Shown one piece after another: positions 12,545 to 25,740 of a DNA stretch of 64,000 bases (positions are counted from its first letter, which is position 1; each line of letters begins with the position of its first letter). The stretch is from Ischnura elegans. Its lineage: Eukaryota; Arthropoda; Insecta; Odonata; Coenagrionidae. The position numbers were made by a program, and so were the translations under genes. Below the pieces are notes generated by a model, which saw only the letters and a program-made list of their open reading frames with translations, was not told the DNA's origin and made no database searches. The stretch is from contig NC_060247.1 of assembly GCF_921293095.1 (NCBI RefSeq), positions 49,139,111 to 49,203,110 of the forward strand, read 5' to 3'.

Positions 12545-12775
12545 ATTAGTTTCAGAAGAGTTTCTCGGGTTTTCCACCGGTCAATGTCGTCCGTGTCTCC
12601 CGACGTTTCGATCCGCGACTTGCTGATCATCCTCAGGGGATCTTCCGAAAATTAGGGTATCCGAGTTTCATTAGGAAGATCCCCTGAGGATGATCAGCAA
12701 GTCGCGGATCGAAACGTCGGGAGACATGGACGACATCAACCGGTGGAAAACCCGAGAAATTTTTCTGAAACTAAA
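12545..12775. repeat. Foldback element, about 105-bp arms
   Basis: An almost perfect inverted repeat. Each arm carries GAAACGTCGGGAGACA, GATGATCAGCAAGTCGCGGA and CCGGTGGAAAACCCGAGAAA (or inverse) around a short unpaired centre at 12645-12680. It shares GAAACGTCGG and CTCGGG ends with the element at 2143-2578. Confidence 0.9.
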
Positions 12776-15700
12776 GATTATTTAAAGTATTTTTCGAGAA
12801 ACACGGAAATCTTACACTAAGGCAAATTACCTATAGGATCACTTGAGCTTTGCAAACCCTCGGTGTAAAGTAGAGGGAGTGAGCGATGATAATGCTCCTT
12901 TGCGCACTATATTGTCCGGGGTTGTATCGGAATCGGCCGGCAGGAGTCGTCCCGAGGAGATCAAGCACTGCAGTACAGCCCGATCATTCGCATGAACTCG
13001 CCACTTTTGAAGGTGGGAACGTTTTCCCCAAGCACCACAGATGGAGGCAAGCCTCCCCTCCTCCGCGACGCCCTTGGAAGGTCAGACAATCTTATCAGAA
13101 TGGAAGGACACATTCAAGGCGCGCGCGCATCCATGGTGACCACTCACAGATGTTTTAACGTTCCTCCGCGAGAATTCTCTCGATGGGCATTATCACTGCA
13201 GAAGGCTTACAAAAAATGAGAGAAAGGATACATCCATTAAGCCTCAAGCCACGATAGTAAAAAAAAAGATACCATTAGTAGACGACATACATACACGCCC
13301 AGACGTAACGATAACTCTCGGAAACAATGCTGAACAACATTTTAGTTGAGCGGCAATTTTCAGCAGCTTTAGAGAATTTTAAGAAATCGGCCATTTTTTC
13401 AGATTGTAGTTAGTTTCATCCACCACAACAATTTATTGCCCTACATCTTGTCATGAATGGGACAATTCTTTTTCTTTTCTTCACCTCTATATTCGATATT
13501 TAACCAGTATCTTGGAATCAGTATCGCAAAATGGGAGTTGTAATGTTCCACGAATGACATAAAATTAAGGAACACGGGATCGCATTTGGGAAAAGATAAT
13601 CCTTCAAAAACGATCCTCAGGCTTTCATGTAATACTCATTAGAATCGACTTTATAAATGGTCACGACGACGAGTGTGGATATATTACGCTAATGGAAAAA
13701 AATGCTTATGATTGATGGCGCAAATGACAAATCAAACGCGCCACGTCCGAGATGAAAAAATAAATATATATAGTATATATATGTATATATATTCACCGCA
13801 GTTGGTGTTAATTCCCCTCGGAGATAATTTGTGCGGACGAAAGAGAGAGATAAAGACCTTCCACGAAGGGCACATTGGGTCCAATCGAAGATTTTTCAAT
13901 GTCATAAGATTTAACCGGACTGATTCATCGTCGGGACGCGTCGCACTGGCCAGACTGTGGCCCGCATGAGACGTGTGGAGATCAAGGGGTCGAGACCAAT
14001 CTAAATTGGACACCAGCAGCCGACGTGTTTTGGAATGATGAAGTAATCGAGTCAACCAATAGATCAAATAGCGGAGACGGAGTGAGATGGAAAAAAACGC
14101 GGACATTTTATTTTTATGAATGATTACTAAGGACTTTCTATTTGTATTTTTTCATATCGTTTTTTATATTTTCACATAATTCTATACTATTCTTTTCAAG
14201 TGTTTTCTTAAATTGTAAATTCAGCGTCATGCCTACCTATTGGTGGATAAAATAATAATATTTCTTAAGATATTTGTTTTTGTTAAGCTTTTAAAAGTTA
14301 TTCTTTCGTTCGTTTGCAGATAGATTTACATTGTATTGAAGCACCTAATTGTCTCATGGGCTAAAAATAAAATATATGCTTTACAACTCACGATAATAAT
14401 TGATTTCTTCATTATCTACAGCCCATTTTTCTCATATTACACTCCGGTATGGTCACGAATTTTCTGGATCTACGTTGAGCCACATCACATTTTCATAGTT
14501 CTTTTTATTTTCATTTAATTGCATACTACTCTTTTTAAGTATTTTCTTAATTTGCGAATTCAGTGTTAATCCTGCATATTTATTTCACCATTTCTCCACT
14601 TAAAATGGCATTTTGTAGAATAAAATAATATTAATGAAATTATATTACATAAATGATGTAGCTCAACGTTGTTATATTAGTTCTTCTTTAGCATATAGGA
14701 ATGCTCTTACGATGTGAAAGTTATTTAATACACCGCTTCTTATAGCGAAATATGTATACCCACATCAAATTTAAGTGCCATTAGGGTTTTGAAGAGTGAT
14801 AATAAAAGGCACTAATTGTAAGTAGTTTTCACCCTGGTTGTGGGAAGTACAAAGTGCGTTTTATTATTTCTATGCGCAAAATCTAAAAAGTGAATTCACC
14901 TACAATCGAATTCATTTTGAAGAGTGGTTTTGGTATCATACCAGCTTTGATAATACAATAGGTACCCTGTGTACTAGATTCATATTCCAGATACGCTTGA
15001 TTTCCTTCAATAGATCTATTTATACTCCATTATTCCTCATTTTTTCCCTTTTGCAATCCACCTCAGGCGTGACTTCGCCACCTTGTCTGGACCTTCGCGA
15101 TGACACGTGAGCAATAAATCGAGGCACCGCACAATAAATCCAATCCAACACTTCTCCTCCCATACCGATGCACTGGTGAAAGCGTCACGAAGCTTCCCCA
15201 ATGCAATTCCCCCTGCGAGCGGGTCACGGTCGATCACGATCACTTTCCACTCCGGTCCGCATTAAGAATTAAAGGGTGCATCAGCGTCGTTAACGCCTCA
15301 CGGACAAAGCGCATATAACGGATGGGAGTGCTTCACTCGTGACAACACGTACGGGTCGTGCCACATCCCCCCACGTGATGATTACTGCTCGTCCTTCTGG
15401 AGGTATTGAGTGCACGAAATATGGGACGGATCCTCACTAAGATTCCCGTTGCATTCTGCGTGACGCACGACCGCCTGATTTCGATCGGAACGAAATTTGT
15501 CATCGCATACATTGGCTTCAATAGCAGAGGTTTTCCGAGCGCTGGTCTCTTTAACAAATGGAATAAAAATTCGTGCTCATCGTCGTGCTTCGAAAGATTA
15601 ACCTTCCACGACATTATAGGCTTGAGTATTACCGCTCGCTCAACTTTGAAATGTGTATTGCGGAACAGGTTCACACGTAGAGAATTTTCTATCCGTTCTG

Positions 15701-18700
15701 AGAGTTACTTATTTCAAACTAAAATTCAGTAGAGAAATATTTCTCCGCGCCGCATAAAGCTGACCATTTCGGGCGAAAAAACTGATAGCCAGCCAGCTCA
15801 ACTGCACTTCGCGAGCAACAGGTATTTTTGACTTTCACAAACATACTCCTTCACGAAAAAATATCATCTCCATAGTTGCTCAATAGAAAATATTTTTTTG
15901 ATTACTCCCAATTCTATTTTTTTCTAAAATCTTTAAGTTAATTAGTCAATGCTAAAATCGAATATGAAACAGTTATTCATGCTTTAAGTAGTGGTCTCAA
16001 AGAAAATTTTATGCATGTTATTTGATGAAAACAAGCATGTTTAAAAAAATAAAACTCCATTCCATTGCTTTCCCTACACGCTCACATGAAAAAAAACATT
16101 TTATACATCGATTGCGTGAATGAACAATTCAAAAAGTTATAGAGATACATTTCCACGTTTACCTTTATCAAGATCACTACATTACGTTGCACTTTATAAT
16201 ACCAGTTTTGTGCCAAAACGAAATCATAAACATCCATATATTTGATTGAATTTTATTGAGTACACATATTAGGGTATTTTTTTAAATGTTCATACAGTTG
16301 AATTCTGAGGGTTTTTCAGGAGAAAATATATTATCGGCTTAAATAAATTATAGGCTTTAGATGAGTTTTATTGAAACAAATAGGCATACCTAAGTAATGC
16401 GACGGGAATATTCGAAATTGGGTCACTGGAGAATACCGAAGAAACAGGAAAAGAACGTATTACGCAGGAATGGTCGGGGAGATACGAGTCTTTATCGCAG
16501 TCAGTAGCGGTGATGAGAAGTGCGCAGGAATACCACTTCCTTTCCTCTTCCGCGCACCCAAATAGCCATGAATACCGCAGTGCGAGGGACTAGACCTTTT
16601 CGTCAAAAAAAAAAAACGTCCTTTTCTCATTACACGGATGGGCGCGTAAATAGCCACGTAAAAGTTTGTAGTCTGGAGTAAAGAAGTTAAGTGGTCCTAG
16701 AGAGAAACGCTTTCAAAATTACTACACCCACATCTAACTTCATTTCCCGTCGTTTGAAGTCGTCAAAAAAAATCACGCGAGAGTATCACACAAGGTAGCC
16801 CACAGGAATGAGGGCTATGGCGCAAGTTACGTCGTAGAAAAAAATGGGGAAGATGGGTCACAATTTTTTGGAGAGAAAAAATTGGGTAGATTTTTACAAT
16901 GCACTCTATATGCCGCAGGGATCAAGCGTCAGGGAGGGAAACGCTATTACCCCACCTAGGGATGGGAGCCCCTGGTACTGCAATCATGACGAAATGTCTC
17001 TATAAATTATGAACTCTCCCAATTACTACAGCCCATTCACTCCTTTCAGATGACTGATGTCCCACCTCCCACTGTTGCACACCGTTGTGACAATTCACCC
17101 CTGCATGTGCGTAATACGACTCGTCACCCTTTTCAAGACGCATGTGGTGGGGGACGATATAACAACAACGGATGAGTAAATTTAGATAAATTTATATAAA
17201 TTTTCGTGTTGGGTTTAGAATTTCGTATTACATATTACGACCAAGTGGAAAAAGCCTACACTTCCTCATCTCTTGTCTTATCGTCTCCATCGGACCTGAA
17301 AATACAAAGCGGCACAAACTATAACAGCTGTGTCAATACGAAAAACGATTTTTTTTTAAATTGCTCAAGCATTTAAGACCTACTGTCCAATTTTTAAAGC
17401 ATAGATACGCCAGTTTGACGGGCTGAAACGAAGAAAAGGCTGGTTCGATTTGAACGCAAACTGCATAAAAATAAAGGTAATTACGTATATCCAGCATTCT
17501 GTGTCGGCAATAAAATAGGTAGTGGAATTACGTATTGAAGGTATTTTTATAAAAGGAGAAGAGAAAAAGTACCCGTTTTCGGCACTTTCGCCAGTGCATT
17601 GCATGAATTTGAATTATTATTAATTTCAAATTCATGCAATGATTATCTTCGGTTTTATATAGGCTCAAACTGCACGATCCCGCGGAAAGGAAGCCGGAAA
17701 GATGAAAGCCGAATTGGTTCTCGAAACGTCGGAGGCAATGTGAACAATTTCCAGGTGAAATACCCGAATAGCCTTCTAATAAAAACCTACCTACGTTTAA
17801 CGCTCAGTTCGGCTTGGTCAACCGAAATGCGGTATTTATTCCACGACATTTCCTTCAACATTTAATTGATCGAGGTACTCAGTGTTAAGAAAATTATACT
17901 GGAGTTAACACCTAAGATGCAGACTCTTTCTCCGCGCTGATGCATTACTACTTCAAGAGATGCATTATTTTCATTTTCATTGAAGCAAGCATTGAGAAAT
18001 TCGAGCCCCCCTCCATTTATACTCCACCCGCAGCCAAATGTCACCCACATTAATAATACCTTGAAAATTTCTCATAGTTAGAAACATTTTTCACCAGTAA
18101 TTTTCGATTTTGATCACTTTATTCACAAATAAATTACTTGCCTGAGTTGAGTCCGAGAACACCCGTAAAATCTCCGCGCCGCCGTTCAGAACTGAAAGCA
18201 CAAGCAACTTAGTCTTCTTTAAAGTTGTTGTACAAAAGGTTACAGGGTACCTTCAGTGATTATTCAATCAAACGCGACTTTAAATAGTTTAAAATCTGAA
18301 ACTTTCACAGCTATCCCATCCATATACTGTCAATCGAATATAATATTCAAGTAAGGGAGGGAATTTATTAGGTTGTTCAGGAACTTAACAATATTTTCGC
18401 ACCGTTATTGAAGCAGGATTCTATCGTCGGCTGTCGAGTGCACGGTGATATCCACCCCATCGTAAGCTTTGGAGCGGGGAGCTTTATTACCGTCTACATT
18501 TTCCGACGACACGTTTCACCAGATAAAGGCGGTAGCCCCGTATCAGGGTAGCCCTAATCCGTAAGCTATCAGCCGAGATAGGTGATCCTTGCGGTAAGGC
18601 TGCCATGTGAGACATACAGGTATATCTATGGCTGCTGAACGGTATTTCTTAGTTCTCGCAACATGGATTTATGAGAACACATTATGCGCGAGAAAAATAG

Positions 18701-19965
18701 ACTCGTTAACGACATAATAACAATTAGGTTGATAGGTGTAATGAGTTCTTCAGAAGATGTCTTGGGTTTGGGTTAACATTATAGTCAAACGAATGCCCCG
18801 TAAATGTGAGAAACTAATTTTCCCAGTTATTATAAGTTCATTAAGACTACAATGAATGTCCACACTATCTAACATAAGTGCAAAAGACCAATCTTGAAAT
18901 TCAAAGATGACTTGCCGAAGTAACAGGATATTAGCACCAATAAAAATATCCCTTCGAAATTAACACGGTCACATTAAACTCAACAGCTTGTATCAGATAC
19001 TCATAGTTATTATAATTGAGTCAAACTAATGATTGTTAACAGTAAAAACCTTTGATCAGTGATCAATAACGCTACATTAATTTTGGAACTTACTATATCT
19101 GATGAAGATACATTAAAATACATGACTGAATGACTTTAAAAACTATGAAAAACCACAATCAAAGATGGAATGTGAATTATATCAAAGAGCAATATGAAGG
19201 AACGGAATCTCTAGCCAATTTATCTAAGCAAGTACCTACTTTCTCTGTTTATAAAAATTTACAATACTTGCGGGCACATCTTAATTTGTACTGTGTAGTG
19301 AGTAGACATACAAATGAATAGCTTGTTTTCATCTTTTATCAATACCTAAGTAAAAAGCAAATATTTCATAGAACTTCCCCAATTAAGAGCGCTTTAACAC
19401 CATATTCCGATAAACCTCTGAAACATATTTCTGAAAGCATCGTTTGGGATGACAACCGAATGCCTAAGGTCGAGCAGTATTCCAAGGAGATTAAAATGCA
19501 TGATATAATTAGAATCCAGAGAAGAAATTCATGATTTCCATTTACGTAGTATGATATGTAATTTTTAAAAATGTTCCGCCCCCATTTTTATATCAACCGG
19601 AGTAGTTTACATGACATCATTTATACCAAATGAATGAAAAAGTGCAGAACTTTGTGTTATGAGGGCTGGGTATAATGCCTTCATAAGACGGCGCTACAAG
19701 GGAATAAAAATATATATTTACGTTTACCAAGATTTCACACGAGAAACACACCAGCGATTACGGCCTGTTAAAAATTTACAGTTATTAATTTTTCCGAAGG
19801 ATTTGCTGCGATGAAGTGTAAAACGAGAAATTGGTCACGAAATAAGACCGGTAGAGCGGAAGTGATGCGTCGAGCTAATAATTAATCACACTCCTGTTTG
19901 CATGATATGAAGTAAAACTTATCGTTCACAAGATGCCGCTTAATTTTCTGCTTCTTTTTCTGCAG
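12776..19965. other. No secure gene; one diverged duplication
   Basis: Mostly AT-rich. A TA-rich microsatellite lies at 13765-13792. Diverged copies of one block lie at 14150-14280 and 14480-14640 (shared TATTTTCTTAA, CATACTA and GAATTCAG/TAAATTCAG). A hairpin ATTGCATGAATTTGAA...TTCAAATTCATGCAAT lies at 17598-17641. A possible 40-bp exon with a strong polypyrimidine acceptor is at 15067-15106 (+). No domain was seen. Confidence 0.4.
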
Positions 19966-20144
19966 GCTACTCCACAGGAGGACACAACTGTCCTCTTATT
20001 GGGAACAATGGGAACTACTGGCATACGTGGAATGCTTACAATTTAATCCAAAATACCTGCACGTCTTGGAATAATGAATTTAGAATCAGACTCGTGGATG
20101 TTTACCAACGCAGGCTCCACTTTGTGGAATATAGTAATTTTAGA
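19966..20144 (+). CDS. Orphan coding exon, unknown protein
   Basis: A strong acceptor (TTCTGCTTCTTTTTCTGCAG) and strong donor (AGA/GTGAGT) bound 179 bp with one uninterrupted frame of 59 codons in phase 2 to 0. It encodes YSTGGHNCPLIGNNGNYWHT, then WNAYNLIQNTCTSW, then NNEFRIRLVDVYQRRLHFVE and YSNFR. High Trp, Tyr, Asn and Cys content in an otherwise noisy region supports real coding. The CTxxxxxFxIxLxDxYQRRLHF pattern is loosely reminiscent of the phospholipid-scramblase core, but the Cys-rich signature is missing, so I leave it unnamed. There is no ATG, so it is an internal exon; partner exons were not found. Confidence 0.5.
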
Positions 20145-20499
20145 GTGAGTATTAACGTCTTGCAGTAGATATAAATTAGGACTAACGAAAAAATTAGCTA
20201 CAGAGTTTCGGGGCGTTCGTAGAAAAAATATATAATAGCGAAGACGGAGTGCCATCTGTTATTTTTATGCTGAACCATAACAGAAAACTGCCGCACACAA
20301 GGAAAAAAATAGTGAGCTGTTTCTTAGCCAAATCGATTTCTTTTCCGGAGTGAGCAGCCCAATTGCGCATTATATCCATTTTATTTTTCATTCCGAAGTG
20401 TCGTCTCCCACGATTCATGGTTAGAGCAGACAATACACGGTGGCAAAGCGCGTAAAAAAAATTGAATACGACACAGCACGCTCTAAAACACGAATATTA

Positions 20500-20830
20500 T
20501 GAAAGAGGATCCTCATGTGTGCCTCTAATTGTGTTGTCACTCACCGCGCATTTAAATGGGTTTACAGAGGTCGCCATTCGCGTTGCTGACGGGCAAATTG
20601 ATCCGAGTTTCACAGGGAAATATGGTAAAATAAGGGGCGTTAACCGAAATTAATACACATGATGACATAATCATTACTATATTCATTACTATTCAACGCT
20701 AAGCCTCGCAATGACAAACATTATACTGCAAAATATTGGAAAAAAAGTGTATCGCATTGCACTCATCACCGCGCAGTGGACATTTTTGAAAGTCGATTAA
20801 AATACGACAGATGTGGCAACAGAAGTTAGC
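20500..20830. repeat. Diverged duplicate block, copy 1
   Basis: Shares ordered blocks with 22400-22690: GTCAC-CACCGCG, GGGTTTACA, TAACCGAAATTAATA, an A-rich stretch with TACTGCAAA/TACTGCACA, and CGC-GTGGA. Identity is low but collinear. Confidence 0.5.
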
Positions 20831-22399
20831 CTTCTTTGAGATGGAAAGAGGCCTCCTCCATGCAGTTCCCTCGCTCTAAAGTTTCAAGCTGATTTTGCAA
20901 TCAATTCAAAGTCTACCTAACCCCATTTTCTTTCTTCTTGCCTAATTTTCGCGTTATCTGCACCAGGTTCCGCGCTAATTTCCACGAACGCCGCATCGCC
21001 GATTGGGTAGACTGGATTCTCACTCTAAGTGTGGATAAGTTATTGCTAATTTTTTAATATAAACTAGCCTTAAGACTCCGAAAGGCGTGCACCAGCCAAA
21101 ACGCTCAGCCGCGGCGTCGCGCGTCGCTTCCACTGGAGATCACGCGCGGGAGGGACATGCTAAGGGGGGAAAAATATATGTATAGCAGAAGCGCGCGGGC
21201 GAGGGCGGAAGACGCGCTGAGATTCGAGGGAGTCGGCGTGCAACGCGATGCATTTGCACGATGCGTTCTCTCGACGCTTAGATTGACTTAGCCCGCGGCG
21301 GCGTGATACCTTCTCGTCACTCACCCGCAGTGTCGAATGGCTTTTGCCCGAGATCACGAACAGCGAAAGAAACCCGAGGTCTTAAATCACACCATCATTT
21401 TTTCCATCCCTTTCGAGGGACAGCTCCAGCGATCTCTCCAATGATGGAGGAAAAATGACCGTTTCACGCAATCATTTTCCGCGATGCCTCTAGCGATGGG
21501 GATCCCATCACTTTGCACGTTCCTTTTTCCGTCGCTTAAGTCATCCCTGGCTCCGTCATTTCGCCAATAAGAACGCACGGTCGCTAACAGCGACTGTAAC
21601 GCCACGCTTGACTTTTGATTGAATGAAACTTGTAAATACGGAAGTGGCGTAATAAGCGACTGGAAATGGGAATGACCGTATAATTCTGGAAATGATGGGT
21701 CGTGCGATTTCTTTTTTTATCCTGAAAACCTATCGCTAGAGCTTTCATTCTGTGGGACGGAAAAAATGACCGTATGATTCAGGCTGAAGTGATAAGGAGG
21801 CTCTCCTAAATAATTCTCGGCATTTAATTTGCGTGAAAATTAAAAAAAAATACTTAAATATTTTTTATCGACCAATAACATCCAATAAAAATCTGAATCG
21901 ATCAAATGATTCAGTCTTGAAGAAATGCGTGCGAAACGAAATTATCCCCAATTTCGCCCATTTTATCACTCACATTTGCATGACTTGGACACGCTAAGGA
22001 CTAAACGTACGGTTATATACATCGTTTTATGTAGAGATATTTTACAGGCTCCGTTTGCATGCCGTGGACTACCGAAAGTTATTCATTTTTTACACACCAT
22101 TGAAGAGATCCCGACGTACTCCATAATTAACCACCTAGTAGCGTAAACACATGAAAGTACTCTCTTATGGTACCGAAAGTACGTAATCTGAACGGCTTTT
22201 TAAAACTTCGCTAGGGAATTGATATTTTTATGACTAAATTTATCGTTTTAGAACTAATATTTAGGCCTGAAAATTAAATGTGTAACTTGAGACAGGTTTT
22301 AATTTAATTTGTGCATAATTTATTAGTTTTTTTTCTTGTAATGCGATATTGCTGTTGCTTATAAGCAATAAATAAATAATTATTGTATTACAATAGAGA
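20831..22399. other. No secure gene; GC-rich patch near 21.1-21.6 kb
   Basis: 21080-21360 is CpG-rich (GCCGCGGCGTCGCGCGTCGC near 21109), with overlapping frames on the minus strand and no domain. It could be a promoter region; the rest is AT-rich. Confidence 0.4.
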
Positions 22400-22690
22400 A
22401 TTTTATAGTAGTCCACTGAATTTGCTGTCACACACCGCGTATTATATAGGGTTTACAAAAGTAGACACACACAACACTGGTGGTATAGCGTTACGATTCT
22501 CCTAGGACAATAATACATATTTATAACCGAAATTAATATTAGTATGATATAATCAATCGAAATAAGCACTTTTTTTACTACTCCACAAGAACACAAATAC
22601 TGCACAGCAAATATCGAGATAAAATGAAATCTGAGCTCTTCGCCGCGTTGTGGATATTTCTGAATACTGAATAAAAATCTATCGATTTGA
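22400..22690. repeat. Diverged duplicate block, copy 2
   Basis: The partner of 20500-20830 in the same orientation, 1.9 kb away. Likely an old dispersed element or a segmental duplication. Confidence 0.5.
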
Positions 22691-23651
22691 CACCATAAAT
22701 GAATCTTTAAAGGTACGGACGGCGTGGGGCCTCCCTAATCTAGAACCCGTTTCATTAAATATTAATATCTGTAAATGACGGATGACATTAAGTCACATCG
22801 AGACCAACATGACTGGAGCTTCAGATTAAACATACTGAAAAGCATTCTGGCAACGCAGAAACTAAAAGCTGAGTCCAAAATTGAAAACTCTATTTCATTA
22901 TTGATACTTAGTATATGGAAAACATTAGCAAGTGGAATATAAATGAATATACAGATATTACTTAAATCTTAATTAGGAATTTACTTCTCCTTCTTCGTGA
23001 CGATAAACCTTAATGGAAATAAAATTTCAAATCGAAATGAACAACATGAAAACAAAAGCCATCGACCAAATCAACCAATCAGACCCATTAGGCTAGTCTA
23101 GTATTCCTGAATTTTGCCAGGTCAATTTTGATCGCAAGCGCGAAAGCTAAAATTGTTTTTTTTTTTTATTAGGTACACTCTGACGAGAGGGCTTTATGTC
23201 ACCACGTGGCAAAGGAAATCTGCAGAAATATTAATCACTTTTGAGTTCGATGATCACTGCCCTGGGTCCACCACGGTCCCATGATGTGTTGTTAATTAGG
23301 AGAAAAAATATTATAACTCAGATCATACTAATCAGATAATATTTTCAGAAGGAAATTATTCCCGCCGATTTCTACCGCGTTCTTGGAAAAACACATTCGA
23401 CAGGATGAGCTGGCACTGGAGAGACACTGATCTCGAGCGGTCGATACCGGACTCGTCAAAAAGAGACCATTTAGCCTAAATTGTCGAATGGCATGATGCA
23501 CTCGAGTTAGCCATAATGTGGTGAAGCGCTAAGTACCGGCTGAGAAAACGAGGGCATACGAATGTAGAAACAACAAAACGCACTAATAGATATGTTTTGT
23601 CACCAAACGATAAAGCCTCTTTCTTGACATGAATATGTATACCTATCACAT

Positions 23652-23904
23652 CATAGGCGGAATGAGGGGGTGGGGGCTCCCCCAGACACTTAGAAATTGG
23701 ACGAGATTTTTAATACAAATATTGATAAATTTTATATTATCTTATGAAAGTTATGAGCATTAACATATTAACAAATTTTACAATAAATTTAAGAGTATAT
23801 TTCGTAGAGTGATTGTTGCATGTAGTTTTTAATCCCAAATATGAGAAGACCGCTCGCCTGTCAGACCCTGGTGCCCTCCCTGAGGAAAAAAAATCCTTGA
23901 ATCA
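23652..23904. mobile_element. Degenerate GGCGGATCC-family hAT MITE, copy C
   Basis: Starts CATAGGCGGAATGAGGGGGT. Its interior (GACGAGATTTTTAATACAAA, then GCCCTCCCTGAGGAAAAAAA and ATCC) follows the 36807 and 43966 copies. The right end is eroded and the duplication is not clear. Confidence 0.6.
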
Positions 23905-25245
23905 CATAATCACTTAAGAATCGCCAGAGTTATCTTTGCAGACAGCAGTTGAAAATATCTCCCGTAAAAAAACATCGAAAATAAAGAGGAAACGATAAGG
24001 TGAAATGCCTTACCCAAGGTCACAACGCCACTGCCGGGTTAACAACTACTGCGACTGAGAAACAATATCACGACAAATAACAGCAAGGAAGAAAGTACAA
24101 AAAGAAAAAAAATTATAAGACTCCACAAAATGACTCAAAAATAAAGAATGCAGGTAGGTTATACGTCGACTAGAAAATTAATGCCTTATAGTTGATCATA
24201 TTTTTATTTCGTCCATGTATTTCCACTAATCGTTGATTTTTCACCATGTTATCATTATCAATGACATGCTTGAAATTAGATACCACCAAAATGCATATGG
24301 GGGTACAACTCGTTACATCAGTAACAACACACAAATGTGGAACAGTAGCGCATGATTTTCGAGGTTAAACATGGACTGGTAGGGGTGAGTAAAATGACAA
24401 CAACTCATCATTTTCCATCATCAAAACTAATATATAAAAATTTCGTCCAATTAGTCATACACACCAATTGTACACATAATCCGTACAAATGATAAAAATG
24501 CAAGGTAATTTCGAAAAAAAGCTTCGTAATGTCACATGTCCCTTGAAAACTAAATGATGAATAATGATGGCAACTGTAGAGTGAGATCTGAAAGAGATCC
24601 CTCCAGAAGATTATGCATTGATCGGCGTGAAATCTCCAAGGAATCACAGGCAACAAAAAGATTACGATCAGTCCGAAGGGTACGCGGGAGGCGGCATTAA
24701 AAAATAAACATGTCCGACGAAGCGTCTCTCACATAATAACACCTTCACCGATGATCGGCGTGATCATTTTCTTGGCGTTAAACCACCGGGTTCCATTCAC
24801 AAGAGACCATAAAACCGATCGAAGATGCATGTTCCTCTCTCTCTCTTTCCCTCACCCCCTCCCTTAAACTGCTTCCCATTCCCCCCCCTCCCTACCTCCC
24901 CCAATCAGCTCCCCCTCTCACACCGACGCGAAGACCGGCGACGTCTAACTAGATAAACCGGCACACACGAACCATGACCACGGCGACAAGCACTCTCCAG
25001 GGAACTCCAACCCTGGGCTACAAGATGACACTCACTCACTGACTAGAATATAGAAGCGATGTGTACCTACGACAGGGTAGTGAACACTGATCCCGGCAAT
25101 GGGAATTCTCGAGTCTCTTCACGTATAACGACGAAAATTTTTTGACGCAAGAGTATAGGGTCATAAACGGCCATCAACTATGAAATTTACCACGACAGTA
25201 TTGTCAAAACGTCGACTCACGAATTTTGGTGCTGTTTAGCTCAAA
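23905..25245. other. No gene; pyrimidine-rich tract
   Basis: 24835-24925 is a C/T tract with at least four C runs (CCCCCCCCTCCCTACCTCCC around 24882), a G-quadruplex motif on the minus strand. The remainder shows nothing recognisable. Confidence 0.5.
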
Positions 25246-25740
25246 AATCACAACAATCAACGCATACTTATCGAATGACTATGTCATGGAGGGAAACGCG
25301 CCGAAGATTCACGACAAAAAAAGAGTAAACAAACACCCCGTCCCGGACCTAATACACCTTGCATACTGTATTGCTGCGGTACCCACGCTAGGGTAGCGGG
25401 CAGCCATGGCGAAGAGATCGAAATCACAAACAATCAACGCGTACTTGGCGGATACCTGTACCCTTCGAGGAAAGCACACGCTGGGGATGAATGACAAAAA
25501 AAGAGTAAACAAACACCACGTCCTGGACCTACAGCACTTTGGATACTCTATATACCTGCAGCCCCAGGCTAGGGTGGCGGGCATACGTCGCGAGGTGCTC
25601 AAAATCAAAACAGTCAACGCATGCCAAGCTGAGGATGAGTAGACAAAAAAAAGTAAACAAACACCGCGTCTTGGGAGCTACAACACACAGCATGCTCTAC
25701 ACCTGCATCCCCGCTCTAGGGTGGCAGGCAGACGTAACGA
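25246..25740. repeat. Three-unit degenerate tandem repeat
   Basis: AAAAAGAGTAAACAAACACC and its variants recur near 25318, 25498 and 25648, each followed by CGTC-GGACCTA, TGCA or ATACC, and CGCTAGGGTGGCGGGCA. Spacing is about 180 and 150 bp. It directly abuts the GC-rich block. Confidence 0.85.
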
